The position numbers were made by a program, and so were the translations under genes. A DNA stretch of 64,000 nucleotides from Beta vulgaris subsp. vulgaris. Taxonomy: Eukaryota > Streptophyta > Magnoliopsida > Caryophyllales > Amaranthaceae. Within the stretch, counting starts at the first letter, position 1; every line of letters starts with the position of its first letter. The notes under the pieces were generated by a model. That model had not been told where the DNA came from, did not search any database, and saw nothing but the letters and a program-made list of their open reading frames with translations. Below are positions 33,701 to 44,255 of the stretch, piece after piece. The DNA lies in NCBI RefSeq assembly GCF_026745355.1, contig NC_079210.1, forward strand, positions 17,901,771 to 17,965,770. The letters are read 5' to 3'.

Positions 33701-36700
33701 TCATATGAGATTTTGTTAGACTCGTCTCGGTATATACTTTCATAATATCAACTTTTTGTAATTCTTACTTATATCATATTAACCGACTCGCCTCACCCAT
33801 GAAACATGAAAGCAAGTCCAAACTGTGAAACATGAAAGCAAGTCTATCCTAACACACGACTAACAAAATTAAAAGTCCTAATGCAAATAAACTCTAAACA
33901 ACCAATAAGACTCTATGACTAAGGGAATTAGACTCCTAATCATATTAGGATCCCTTCATCATTCACACTCCTAAACCAAGTAGAACAAGCCCAACTTGCA
34001 ACCAACAAAGTGGACTTCTATTCAAGATATAACTCCACTCCAATTAGAATCCTAATCCAACTAGGATTTGGAATTCTAACCCAACTAGAATTACAACCAT
34101 AATAAGACTCCTAATAGAACTAGGAGACTAACAAAATTAAAAGTCCTAATGCAAATGAACTCTAAACAACAAATAAGACCCTCACTCAGGGAATTAGACT
34201 CCTAATCATAATAGGATCCCTTGATCATTCACACTCCTATACCAAGTAACCAACTAACTAGAATTCTATTCAAGATATAACTACACTCCAATTAGAATCC
34301 TAATCCAACTAGGATTTGGAATTCTAACCCAACTAGAATTACAACCATAATAAGACTCCTAACATAACTAGGAATTCTAATCCTACTAGAATTAGGAAAA
34401 CTAATCCTATTAGAACTAGGAAACAACAAATCCTAACAGAACTAGGATTTGTAGGAAATGACCATTTCTCATATGGATCTTTGCATCGACTATTTTGTAG
34501 AAAAAAGTGAAGTTTTTAGTTTAAAATGAAGTATCCAAGTAAAGTGTGGTGTTGGACACGATTGGACACCCCGTTTTTGAGGTAAATGAAGGTGTCAGAG
34601 TAACACTGGGTACTACTGTTATGACTTTTTTTGGTATTTCCCATCCTTCGAAAGGCCATGATTGGAACTACATGGACGAGCTCTTTCAATTTGTATTACC
34701 TAACTTTTTAGGTTGAGGGGAAGTGGCTAAAGAATTCATTAATGAAATAATGGTTATGTTTCTCTATGCGTGGAAAGGGTTTATTGATAACGTGGTTAAA
34801 GAAGTTATTAAATACCTGACCCAAATCAATAGTTTCATAACTGATATTTATGCCTAGATGTGTGTAAAATTACTCTTAGTACAGTATTTCTGTAGGAAAT
34901 TTCATGCTATGGTAATATGTTTTTCTTTTACTTGTGTTCGTGCGCCTTAATGGGGGTCTAATTTGTGAACCTTGACAGGATCGAGGATGAAGATGACGAG
35001 ATAGTGGTCAACGATCAGGATGTTGAGAGACTTGTAATTGTCACTCAGGTTTAGTTTTATAACGATTGTTAACTGTAGAAGTACTGAATTTTTTTTTATG
35101 AGGAATTTATCTATGGTTTGACTTTATTAAGTTGCTATTCTCTGGGTAATGTTAGTTAGGCCAACTGACAGTGTTAGTCTTATGTTGGTTTCTAATTCTC
35201 TGGATTTTTAGCTCCAATTAGCGAATAAACCACGGAATTTTCTTGTTATGAATTGGGTTGAGACCCTAAAGCGATACTTGGTTACAAATATAAATATATT
35301 ATTGAATTCTTGCTGGAGTTTATGCTGTTTTGATGTCAACACAGATTCTTTTTATCAGTCAATGAATTTCCATTTTGGGGTGTATCTAATTTTATGGAAG
35401 TTTTAGTTGATTTTTTTTATGCTTGTCAAAAAGTTAATAAGTATAACAAAGATTTGGAGAAGATTTTAAATTAAAGAAGACATCAACAATGCCAAAGGCC
35501 TAATGCCTTAATTCCCTAAGGGTCGGCAACGTGCATCAATATTTATCTCTTGTAGTCGTCTATAAAGATCTTCTTCCAACTTTCATTATCACCTAATTGT
35601 TGTATGCTCTTACAAGCCCAATTTCTTAAATGAAAGAAGAATTGGGGGGGAGGGGGGAGGTAAAGTTTCAGCCCTCCTAGTCTATGAGTGCAACCATCTG
35701 TGTTCAGTGGATGGGCCACCTTGTATGTCATGATGTCTTTTCACATGGTAACGACATCACCTAAATTATTTTCTCTGCGCTCACCATATCCCCTTCGTGC
35801 TCCTTGTGGCACCCTCCTTTGCGCTCATCCTCAAACCCTGCTGGATGTCTTTTGCTCGCCCTATATTTCCTCATTTTAGTAGGTCCCTACTTTTTTTCTT
35901 CCTTGCGTTACTTTGCCTAGTATTTGCCCTATTTCTCTTCCTCTCTTTCTCTTTCTCAAGGTGGGTGAAAGGAGGAGAGATAAGTGCTAACAAACATGGG
36001 GTGGAGTAGTGTTATGGAGGTGTAGAGGTGGTACCTGGGAATTTTCTTTTGTAATTTTTCCTTGTTTTGGAGTTCGTATCTAGAAAAGGGTTTCCCGATA
36101 TTTAACATCTGTTGATTATTTTTGTACTCTTCGATTATTGCCTTCGCCATATATCCTGGACTAGAAATAAATGAGAACTTACCGAACAGTTAGGAATACC
36201 AAGTCTCATTTTCCTTATGTTATATTGTATATGAGAATGTGTCCGGTGGGTAGAAAATTACAATCTTCCAGAGCTTAAAACATTTAATATTGAAGGTAAA
36301 ATATTCAAGCTTAGAGAGAATCTGATCCTAGTATTGGCTCTATAATCTGCAAGCCAACAATTAGAACTTTGCAAAGTGTGTTAAGGGTTTTCTGTTTCTG
36401 ATCCAGAATTAACACCAGGTCCTTTATTCCAATTTGTCTTAGAATTGCTGGTGGTCTGTCAAAAAATAATCTGGTCTAGTAACCTTGCGGTGATGTGCAG
36501 TAAGATTAACATCCCTGCCTGACTTCTTTGTGAAAAAAGTTCAGAAAGGAAATGTTGATGACCCAGGAGCGTATCTATGTATTAGAAAAACAGGGTTTTC
36601 TTCTAATTATTGTCATTTTATATTCTGTCTTGTCTGAGGAACATCCTCGAAACTGTTAGTAGGAGAATAATATAATTTCTGGTGTACAAATTCTGCTCTG

Positions 36701-39700
36701 TGTGATTAACAGTAATTTATTTCTACAACCCTAAACTAGTCAACTTGCCATTGGGGGTATGCTCTCTGGAGTCTGGACTGCTTTTTTCTTATGTTATCAT
36801 AGTAATAAATATGAGTGCTACTTAAGATTGCACTTTTAAAGCTGTGCTACTACAAAAATATAATTTCCATGTAACATTATATGGGGGCCATCTGTATTAA
36901 CACTCTGTGACTTGTTTTTGGCTTTGGTTATGGTCACTTGGTCAGTATCCTGTATTAACAGATGATCACTAAGCGTTCATGTGATCTCTAAAGCTGTGGG
37001 AGTTTTATTGGCTAAGCAATGTTTATTTTACTTCCTATATATATTTTTTGTTGATTTTTCAAACTTTATCTACTATTCCCTTCAAAGTATAACCAAATAA
37101 AAAGATGACTGTTTTGTTTTTTTGCTTATCACTTTCCTGATTGTTTCTCCTCACCTTTTTCAATAGCACAAAATGAGTTTTACAAGGCAATTTATTGCTT
37201 GAAGTGCAATGCCGGCTTCCTACTTCGCATGATGGACTGGAAACATAATTATAAGGGAATTGGAATGGGTTATGTAAAGATGATATCTTTGTGGCTGTTC
37301 ATTTTTGTGAGGGAAAAAGTTTCTGTGACTAGAAGTTAATGGAAATTTGCCTTCATGAAACAACCTTGCCACTAGTGTGGATAGGTAAGTAGTACGGGAA
37401 CATTTGGACATCTTCAAACTATCAGATCCGGCCAAAGGTGGAATTAGTTAGAGTCCTAGAGGTAGGTAGTAATTTTTTTTTTTTGAGGGAGGTAGTAATT
37501 TATAGTAGCTTAACTTAGGCACCTGCATATTTGGCACTGAGATTAATGTAAGTGTTACATTACTCTTTCATTTATTATCTATATTGTTGATTACTTTGCA
37601 TTGTGATGAAACTGGTCTCAAAGTTTTTGACTTTTCAGTATTTTGTGGGACTCAATCAAGTGACTATTTTTACGCTGGATTAGTGAAAGTTTATTGTTGA
37701 TCACTTTACAGAATAGCAGTGTGCTTGGAGCTGGAAGTGGAGTTCAGAAATCAGATAGCATTTCCAATGAGCATGCATCTGCAATCAATGATGGTCTCTA
37801 CTTCTATGAGCAGGTTTTCATGCGAAAACCCCTGCTTTTGTCTATATCTTGTTCTGTTGGGATTTCTTTATTATGCCACGAGTTTCAATAAATCTGTAAA
37901 GGCAGCACTTAATTCCGGTCAGGGGTGGGGGGAGGTGCGAAAATCCGGTGGGATGGGGTGGGGTGCGAAATTCCGGTCAGGGGTGGGGGTCACATGTGCG
38001 AAAATCCGGTGGGGTGGGTGGGGTGCGAAATTCTGGTCAGGGTGGGGGTGGTGGGTCAGGTGGTGGTGCTGGTTAGGGGTGGTGGGTTGTGGGGGTGGGG
38101 GTGGTGGTGGGGGTGGTGGGTTGTAGGTGGGTTGGGCTGGTGGGCTTTTAGGGTTAAGTTTTTGGGTGAGTTAAGTTTAGGGTTAGTGTTAGTGTTAGGG
38201 TTAGGTTTAGGGTAGTTAATTAGGATTAAATGGGGGTTTAGGGGTTAATGACTAACGGAGTTTAACGCCCTTAGTCATTAAGGGTAGTTTGATGTATTTT
38301 TTGAAAAGTGAAGGGTATATATTGAATTCCAAAAGTCAAAAGGGTATATGGTGCAAAAAAAAATTTGTCAGGGGTATATGGTGAAAAATCCGTAAAATCT
38401 AAGATAAAGAATAGTCACGTGAGGTCCTGTTTGATTCATTTCAAAGAGTACATTGAGAATATCACAATTTTTTTGATCTTTACTGATATGTAATTAGAGA
38501 TATTATTGTTATAAATTGTGCACTGTCGAAAGTGAAAGAACAAACAGGCACAGCAAAAGGGAATGGAAGGAGTAACTAAGTAGACATTTACGCGACACTT
38601 CAATGCTTCTGGCCTTTTAAAGATAAGAAGTCGGATACATTTTAGTTTTACTTTCCTCAATTAGTTTGATCTCTGAAAACGAGGCCATTGAGAGTTTATT
38701 TAGACAATGTTTTTTAATGAGCGTTGTATAATGTTTTTAACTTTCGGTACATAATCTCTTTACACAAGTCTATATGTGATGGGTCTTGACAATAGGATGC
38801 TTTTGTTGCAAATTTTCATGGTTCCACACTGATAATTTTCTTGGAAGGAGATTCGGTGCTTAGATCCTTCAGTTATAAGCAAATTGCATTAGTTTATGTT
38901 CTTTCTCTATTGTTGTCAGGAACTCAAAGCAAAAAGGTCTCATCGCAGAAAGAAAAACTCTAATATGGAGAGCAAAGATGGGAGCTCTAGATCGCCTAAT
39001 TTTCCTACTGGTGTAATGAATATCAAGTCGCCTGAAAACTCTTTCGGTGGTCACGGGAGTGATGAGGCTGCTCATCTTAGTAACAGAAAGAAGCAACACA
39101 AAGGGTCAGGAAAACAGCAGTCAAGTCACAAACAAAGATTTTTCTCTAGGAGTCATGGAGGTGCTCGCAATTCACTTGGAGTTATATCAGAAAGTCCTCC
39201 AAGTAATTCTGTTGGGTTTTTCTTCGGTTCCACACCACCTGAAAACCATGGGTATGTTGCGAGCATCTAGTGGTATGCATTAACATTCTGGGTTTGGTTG
39301 ATACTCATATCCTGACTAAACTTCTATTATTTACAGCTTATAGTTTAGCCAGTCTTGGATCTTTGCCATGCTTAGAATAATTGTTTAAAATTTCAGAAAA
39401 ATCTCATGATTTGCTAGAGTCTTGACATGTTTTCTTATTTGTATACGTGTATAACAAAGCTACAAACCTACAACAAACAGAAGTCTAATTTTTAGAATTC
39501 GTGTTCTTTTTGCCAGTCTCAGATCTTCAAAATTGTGTGCTTCTCCTCATGGGAATGTCGCAGGAAGTAGTCCTCCAGTAGGCTCCTTGCCAAAGTCCTT
39601 TCCGCCGTTTCAGCATCCAAGTCACCAATTGCTAGAGCAAAATGGCTACAAACAGCAGAAGTAAGATCTAGACAGTGCTCTGTCCATGTAGTCTGCTAAT

Positions 39701-41599
39701 TTCTGTGATTATAGTTTGTCTTGATTGAATCATATTCTAGTTTATTTGCTGAATGTTAGTTAATTAACTGAAGTATATACTTCTGACTTAGGTACATGAA
39801 GTACCAAACGCGTTGCCTAAATGACCGAACAAAGTTAGGAATTGGATGCAGCGAGGTGAGGCTTCTTTTTGGATCATTATATTTTGTCTTCTCTCTCCCT
39901 GAATTGTATGTTTTGCTGTTAGTTGCACTCTTAAGTCTTAACCCTTATGGTGTCCAAAAACGGTTGCTCTTGATGTCTGTTTTAGGTTATAGCTCAAATG
40001 TGGCTTGCTATACATCATCAGTTTGCTAGTTACATATATTGTCTTATCAGCACATGAGTTTTACAAATTTATTTGTTGTCAGTGTTAGTTTAATGTGGGG
40101 ATTTGTACTCACATATAGTTGTATGCATGTAGTCTAACTTACTTTCCTGCAGGAAATGAATACTCTTTATAGATTTTGGTCATACTTCCTTAGAGATTCT
40201 TTTGTTCGTTCGATGTACAATGAGTTTCGGAAATGTGCTCTGGAGGATGCAGCTGCTAATTATAACTACGGGCTGGAATGTTTGTTCAGGTTCTATAGGT
40301 ATGTCCAAATGTCATCTTTGATCATTTTGCAAAGTCATTAAATTTTGTTAATACAGGAACCCAATCTCTTTTTAAGATGCACAAATTCTTGTATGACACG
40401 GCTGTAGAGTAATTTATACACCTCAACCTGCATAAATGTGACCCCTTTTAAAGTTAAAAGTTACTTGAGGCAAGGGGTAACTATTTGTTCTAAATTGCTC
40501 ACTTCTACTTGTATAGATTTATAGAAGTTACCCATACAAAGTCATAAGCTACCCGTTTTTCTAAAGTGACCCATTTTTGTACACCCGGTGCATACAATAT
40601 TAATTGTTTAAAATGTAGTAAATAACAATAATAAATTTGCAGCGGTTTGCTACAATGCCATCATATGCATCCTTGCTCTTGATTTGATTGCAATGATCTT
40701 GGCGCTAAAATGTAGAAGGCCCTGGTTCTGGTTAAAATAACATGCTTGAGCTTTCCTTTCTATATCAGCTATGGCTTGGAGAAGCAATTCAAAGATGACC
40801 TATATGGGGATTTTGAGCAGCTCACTCTTGATACTTACAAGAAAGGCAATCTCTATGGCCTTGAAAAATATTGGTATGTCTGACTCTTTCGACATTATGG
40901 TTAATATGCCACAAATCTTTGTTTTAAACAGATTTTTTCGATGGTCCATATTTGTTTAAGAATAGAAACTTCTTTTTACTGTTTTTATAAAATAAATAAT
41001 ATCTGACTGGGGAGAAGAATCTTGGGAATCTCACTCACATTTGGAAATAAATCAAAATCTATGCTGTGTTTTAGTATCACTTATGTTTTATTTGTTTTTC
41101 TATTGTTTCTTTTATTAAGAGATATGCATGTATTATCATGAAAAATTGAATAAAGAAATATCAGTGTTTCGAGTGAAAGATGCATGTCAAATTTTCTACT
41201 CCCTCCGTTCCAAAAATATCTGAACACTAGTTGGGACACGTATTGTAAGGTGATAAGTTGAAGTGTGGTTGTCAAATGTTATTTAAAATCGATGTTTAGT
41301 GGTACATCTTGTCAGTTAATATTAAATTTTTAATCTAAATCAAATGCCACAAGAACCTCAGTTGAAATTGTGGAAAATGTAAATTCTTGATTTAAATTGA
41401 AGCATCAATGTGCAGGGCTTTTCACCATTACCGGGAAAGACGTGATGACAGAGTAACCTTGAAAAAGAATCCGGAGTTGGAAAGGTTGCTTAGAGAGCAG
41501 TTCCGTAGTATAGATGACTTTCACCACGCCAAAGTGAAGTCTGAAATGAAGGATGAGAATCAGCCACTGGCAGCGACACCTCCCCCTGTAGCGGCTTAA
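27729..41599 (+). CDS. LARP1: La-related protein 1 (LARP1-type), 14 exons
   Basis: RNA-binding protein of the LARP1 family. These proteins act in the cytoplasm on mRNA stability and on translation of growth-related mRNAs; in plants they also guide heat-stress mRNA decay. Exons, all with GT-AG limits and consistent phase: 27729-27977, 28495-29026, 30759-30924, 31352-31442, 31668-31739, 31872-32590, 34979-35048, 37712-37813, 38920-39251, 39517-39660, 39792-39855, 40153-40298, 40769-40873, 41416-41599. The CDS is 2976 nt and encodes 991 residues, longer than Arabidopsis LARP1A, partly because of a duplication in exon 6. In order: N-terminal SPWKRP and WPPLSDAQ motifs (about 27-60), a Pro/Tyr-rich disordered region, the La motif (about 303-390), an acidic disordered linker, and a C-terminal DM15 region (about 826-950). 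The ATG at 27729 is the first in frame after the leader uORFs and is followed by a second ATG. No frame break is present, so the gene looks intact. Confidence 0.95.
29560..30650. repeat. Repeat cluster in LARP1 intron 2
   Basis: Two segments, 29700-29860 and 30480-30640, are rich in GACCCGA/GGATCCGGATC-type words unlike the surrounding intron. On the minus strand the right segment begins tagtaaggatggcaatt, a terminus style seen in plant hAT MITEs. They may be the two ends, or two copies, of small hAT-type elements. I could not define target duplications. Confidence 0.4.
30759..31739 (+). other. LARP1: La motif of LARP1 (exons 3-5, ending in exon 6)
   Basis: Across exons 3 to 6 the coding sequence gives IKQIEYYFS, then [40 protein letters not shown] and [13 protein letters not shown]. 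This is the winged-helix La motif that binds RNA 3' ends and poly(A). The aromatic residues of the binding pocket (YYF and the later F) are present. Three introns interrupt the domain. Confidence 0.93.
31977..32270 (+). repeat. LARP1: 147-bp in-frame tandem duplication in LARP1 exon 6
   Basis: Copies 31977-32123 and 32124-32270 differ at a single base (cgaaat versus agaaat), which is synonymous (Arg). Each encodes 49 residues beginning [13 protein letters not shown], placed at about residues 406-454 and 455-503, in the disordered linker after the La motif. The near identity means the duplication is recent, or has been homogenised by gene conversion. Confidence 0.97.
33055..33315. mobile_element. 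Stowaway-type MITE in LARP1 intron 6, 261 bp
   Basis: Begins CTTCATCCATTTCGAAATACTTGAC and ends with the near complement, ...ATCAAGTATTTTGAAACGGAGGAAG. It is flanked by TA on both sides (33053-33054 and 33316-33317), as in Tc1/mariner-type Stowaway MITEs. Internal phrases recur as fragments at about 32820-32935 and 33690-33780. Confidence 0.85.
33322..34625. mobile_element. Element with 130-140 bp inverted repeats in intron 6
   Basis: The left arm 33322-33450 is matched in inverse orientation by 34486-34625. Shared words include gacaccttcatttacctca and actttacttggatacttcatt, read on opposite strands. Arms contain GTGTCCGACAC-like words common in plant foldback and Mutator-type elements. The interior has no transposase and contains a 268-bp tandem duplication (33861 and 34129). 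No clean target duplication is visible; the left arm abuts the Stowaway MITE. Confidence 0.65.
33861..34385. repeat. 268-bp tandem duplication inside intron 6 element
   Basis: The phrase taacaaaattaaaagtccta starts at 33861 and again at 34129, and the two copies stay parallel to about 34385 with a shorter second copy. Similar AGGAATTAGACTCCTAAT-like text also occurs in the solo LTR at 42801-43455, so the interior is probably LTR-derived. Confidence 0.75.
37880..38400. mobile_element. G-rich repeat and Mutator-like terminus in intron 8
   Basis: 38040-38150 is almost pure GGT/GGGT sequence on the + strand, preceded by two copies of a 70-bp unit containing gtgcgaaaatccggtggg (about 37934 and 37996). 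It runs into ttagggttagtgttagggtt words (38160-38215) resembling degenerate telomere repeats. It ends with a segment (38300-38400) whose minus strand reads TTTTTCACCATATACCCCTG, a terminus style of plant Mutator-like elements. The opposite end was not found. Confidence 0.5.
38401..38572. mobile_element. Truncated Stowaway-type MITE in intron 8
   Basis: The right end reads gggaatggaaggag followed by TA. The interior repeats phrases of the MITE at 33055-33315 (tgtaattagagatatta, atagtca...gaggtcctgtttgattc). The left end is missing. Confidence 0.55.
39792..41500 (+). other. LARP1: DM15 region of LARP1 (exons 11-14)
   Basis: Exons 11 to 14 encode the helical DM15 repeats: [18 protein letters not shown], then [50 protein letters not shown] and GLEKYWAFHHYRE. 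In animal LARP1 this region binds the cap and first pyrimidines of 5'TOP mRNAs. The aromatic Y/F/R pattern of the repeats is retained. The last intron cuts inside the third repeat. Confidence 0.93.
41200..41290. mobile_element. Stowaway-type MITE end in intron 13
   Basis: The sequence tactccctccgttccaaaaatatctgaaca at 41199-41228 is a canonical Stowaway terminus with its TA. The complementary end is absent, so only a fragment remains, about 130-210 bp before exon 14. Confidence 0.65.
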
Positions 41600-41874
41600 T
41601 TATACTGAGTGCCAATCCAATTTTGAGAAGCTAACATGTAGATGAAAGGAGTCCGTGGATTTTGTATGTTTTGTGGCTGATCCACAGTTGTTGCGGATGC
41701 TTTTCTAGCTATCTCCCTCCAATCTTCATCGTCTTTCTCCAACTCCATTCGCAGTCTTTTATAATGATTTGATCCCTCTTGTTCTGACTTGTCTGCGAGC
41801 TTGGAAAGGCATCTGTGCATTAGATTTGACTCTTTTTTGGAGTAATTTGTACATAAGAGAACTGTAAGACCCAA
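41596..41874 (-). other. Antisense exon-like open frame opposite LARP1 3' UTR
   Basis: A minus-strand frame of 92 codons with strongly charged, helix-like content (DKSEQEGSNHYKRLR, then MELEKDDEDWREIARKAS) is preceded on that strand by tttttttgggtcttacag, a good splice acceptor ending at about 41864. It could be the last exon of a convergent gene overlapping the LARP1 3' UTR, or a chance frame. I do not recognise a family and found no upstream exon. Confidence 0.3.
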
Positions 41875-41962
41875 AAAAGAGGGGAAAAAATTGAAAAAAA
41901 AAAAATTTGACTGAAATGGTGTCCATTCCTTGTCAAAATGCGTGTTCGGTTTTCCATATATA

Positions 41963-42238
41963 CTCCCTCTGCTTTTATTTATTTGTTACATTTTTAAAAA
42001 AAGGGTTGTTTTTTTTTTTTTATTTGTTACATTTCCTTATTAGGAAACTTGTCCCACCAAAAAGTAGTAGTATTATATTTGTTTTCCCTCTTCTTCCACC
42101 AAAAGTACTACTTTTTTCCTTTTTTCCACCCTATTTAATGCTAAAGGGGTCAAAAAGTACATTAAAAAAGAATGAAAATGATATTTCCTAAATTCTTGTG
42201 TAAATCAAAATGTAGCAAATAAATAAAAGCGGAGTGAG
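41963..42238. mobile_element. Stowaway MITE downstream of LARP1, 276 bp
   Basis: The ends are CTCCCTCTGCTTTTATTTATTTG and its complement with three mismatches in about 32 bp. TA flanks lie at 41961-41962 and 42239-42240. It sits 364 bp after the LARP1 stop codon, possibly within or next to the 3' UTR. Confidence 0.92.
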
Positions 42239-42800
42239 TAGCTTTTACGTGCACATACCTGCACTGCAACTGATGTGACGACGCAGATGTAAATTTTTTC
42301 CGTAGGCAAGATGAAATGCCTTAGGAGTTGGAACCTCTTATAAGTTATAAGTCGATCCAATCCGGGTTGGTGGCTAGATATTTTGGAGGGGATTTCTTTA
42401 TTTATTAGGAAAGATAATTGGTTCAAAAACTAACCTTTGTTAGGCTACTAGCTTGTAGGACATACGTGTTTAGAGGCTGAGTACAATGCTAGGTAGTCTA
42501 GAGTTAAATGTCCAATATATAATTGGGATGAGGATTCGAATGGGTAATGTCTTGAAATTTGGGGTGGTACTCCAATAAGCTACTACCTTTCTCTCTTGAA
42601 ATGTGCAATGTTTTCCACATAATGATTTGGACGTGGAATACATCGTCTTGAATTAAAACTAGGAGGAATTAGGGAGACGGATTGTAATAGCTAGATGGTG
42701 CACCTTGTTTTCGGAAGAATAAGTCTCGGCAGACTTTGCCCACCAAAAGAAAATACAGTGCCCATCACTGTTGTTGTTGGTGGTGTTAGATTAGTGTTAC
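42239..42800. other. Intergenic DNA, no gene seen
   Basis: AT-rich DNA between the MITE and the solo LTR. A 73-codon minus frame at 42205-42426 overlaps the MITE and shows no recognisable protein. Confidence 0.4.
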
Positions 42801-43455
42801 TGATGTGAATTTGAAGGTCTTCTTCGAAATCTTGATTAAAAGAATGAATCTTTAATGAATCTTGAACCGATTTTGAACCAAGAAAACAATTCTTGATCAC
42901 TATTTAAGGTGTTTATTCGAATTCTCTAAGTATTATGCCCACGTTTTTATGATGATGATTAAAGAAACTAAGTAACCAGGATATGAAATTACCAAATCCT
43001 AACCAAGGTATGATAATAACTAGGGTTGCATTCACTGCTAAAGCTTTGGATTATCTCCTAAAACGTTAATTTCACAAGGAATAGGTTAAACTCACAAAAT
43101 CAACTCTACCTTTATTATGGCCGGAAATTAGCACTATATATATTACAAGACTCCTAAACTCATTAGAACTAGTAAAGCTTAAAGGATAAACAAAAATAAC
43201 TAACTAACAAATCTATCATCACACGCCTAAACTACACGCCTAACCAAAGATAAACCAAAAGAAAGACTCCTAATAAGACTCAATGACAAAGGAATTAGAC
43301 TCCTCAATATAATAGGATTCCTTCATCACTCAAACACCTAAACTAAAGAATTATAAAGCAATTAAACTACACAGTTTCCTAACAGAACTAGGACACTACA
43401 TAAAGAATCCTACAAAAACTAGGATTGTGCATTTTGATGCTCCACACACGCATCA
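42801..43455 (-). mobile_element. Solo LTR, 655 bp, with GTTAC target duplication
   Basis: Begins TGATGTGAATTTG and ends CACACACGCATCA, so the termini are TGATG/CATCA inverted ends. Identical 5-bp repeats GTTAC flank it at 42796-42800 and 43456-43460. There is no coding sequence. On the minus strand ctatatatagtgc near 43130-43142 can serve as a TATA region, which suggests minus orientation. Confidence 0.85.
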
Positions 43456-44255
43456 GTTACATTGTCTAAAACATACAATAAAATGAAGTTGTTTTTCATT
43501 AACGAAACTTTGTAAATAACTGTTCTTTTAAATTATTAATAGACGTAATTATGTAATTTAATTTAGATAACAATTTTACACGCATAGTCTTTATGTACTT
43601 TTAAATGCAACTTTCTATTACATTTCCATTTAACATGGCCAACATCACATGTATTCCACTTGACGATCTAAATCTAATGATTACTTTAATATCTCTAAAC
43701 TTTGTGGAATAAAATAAAATCTATTTATTACTTTTGTTTATATTATACTCGCTTTCTCATATCAACTAAATAATAATTAAAACAAACTAGAAAAAGGAAT
43801 ATGTATGTTTCTTGGATTGACTGATTAAAGAAAATATAAAGCATTTTTTTGGGTGTTTTTTTTTTTTGGCAAAACTAGAAGTGTATGAAAATGGTGATAT
43901 GTTGAAGTTTTTAATACCAAAAAACAATTCTTTGCAATTAAAAGTAGACATGAAAATCATGTGTGGTGATATATAGTAGTTTCTAATACCGATAAAGTTT
44001 TCACCAAAAAAAAAAGTTTTCTTTGCAATTAATGGCTGGGTTTTTATTATTTACTTTTACTTCATTAATTACTATTTTACCTTTAGCTTTATCTAGTATA
44101 AAATATCAAACTCAACCGTAAAAATCTTCATTATAACATTCATAACATTTCTCCCTCAATAAAAGTGATTTGTGGATGTAGGCAAATTTTTTTATTGCAT
44201 ATGCAGGGTAAGCACAAATTTGACTCCCTTATTATAGAAGTTTGTGTTTTGAATT
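43456..44255. other. AT-rich intergenic DNA
   Basis: No reading frame, RNA gene or complete repeat recognised. Two short related phrases, aagtagacatgaaaatcatgtg-like text near 43940 and ggtgatat around 43890 and 43965, suggest a local duplication. Confidence 0.4.

Noticed and set aside
37719..38215. Gly/Trp/Val-rich + frames
   Set aside because: Translation of the GGT/GGGT repeat in intron 8. Only 37712-37813 is real exon sequence.
27729..41599. LARP1 as a pseudogene because of transposon insertions
   Set aside because: All insertions are intronic. Every exon joins in phase with canonical splice sites and no internal stop.
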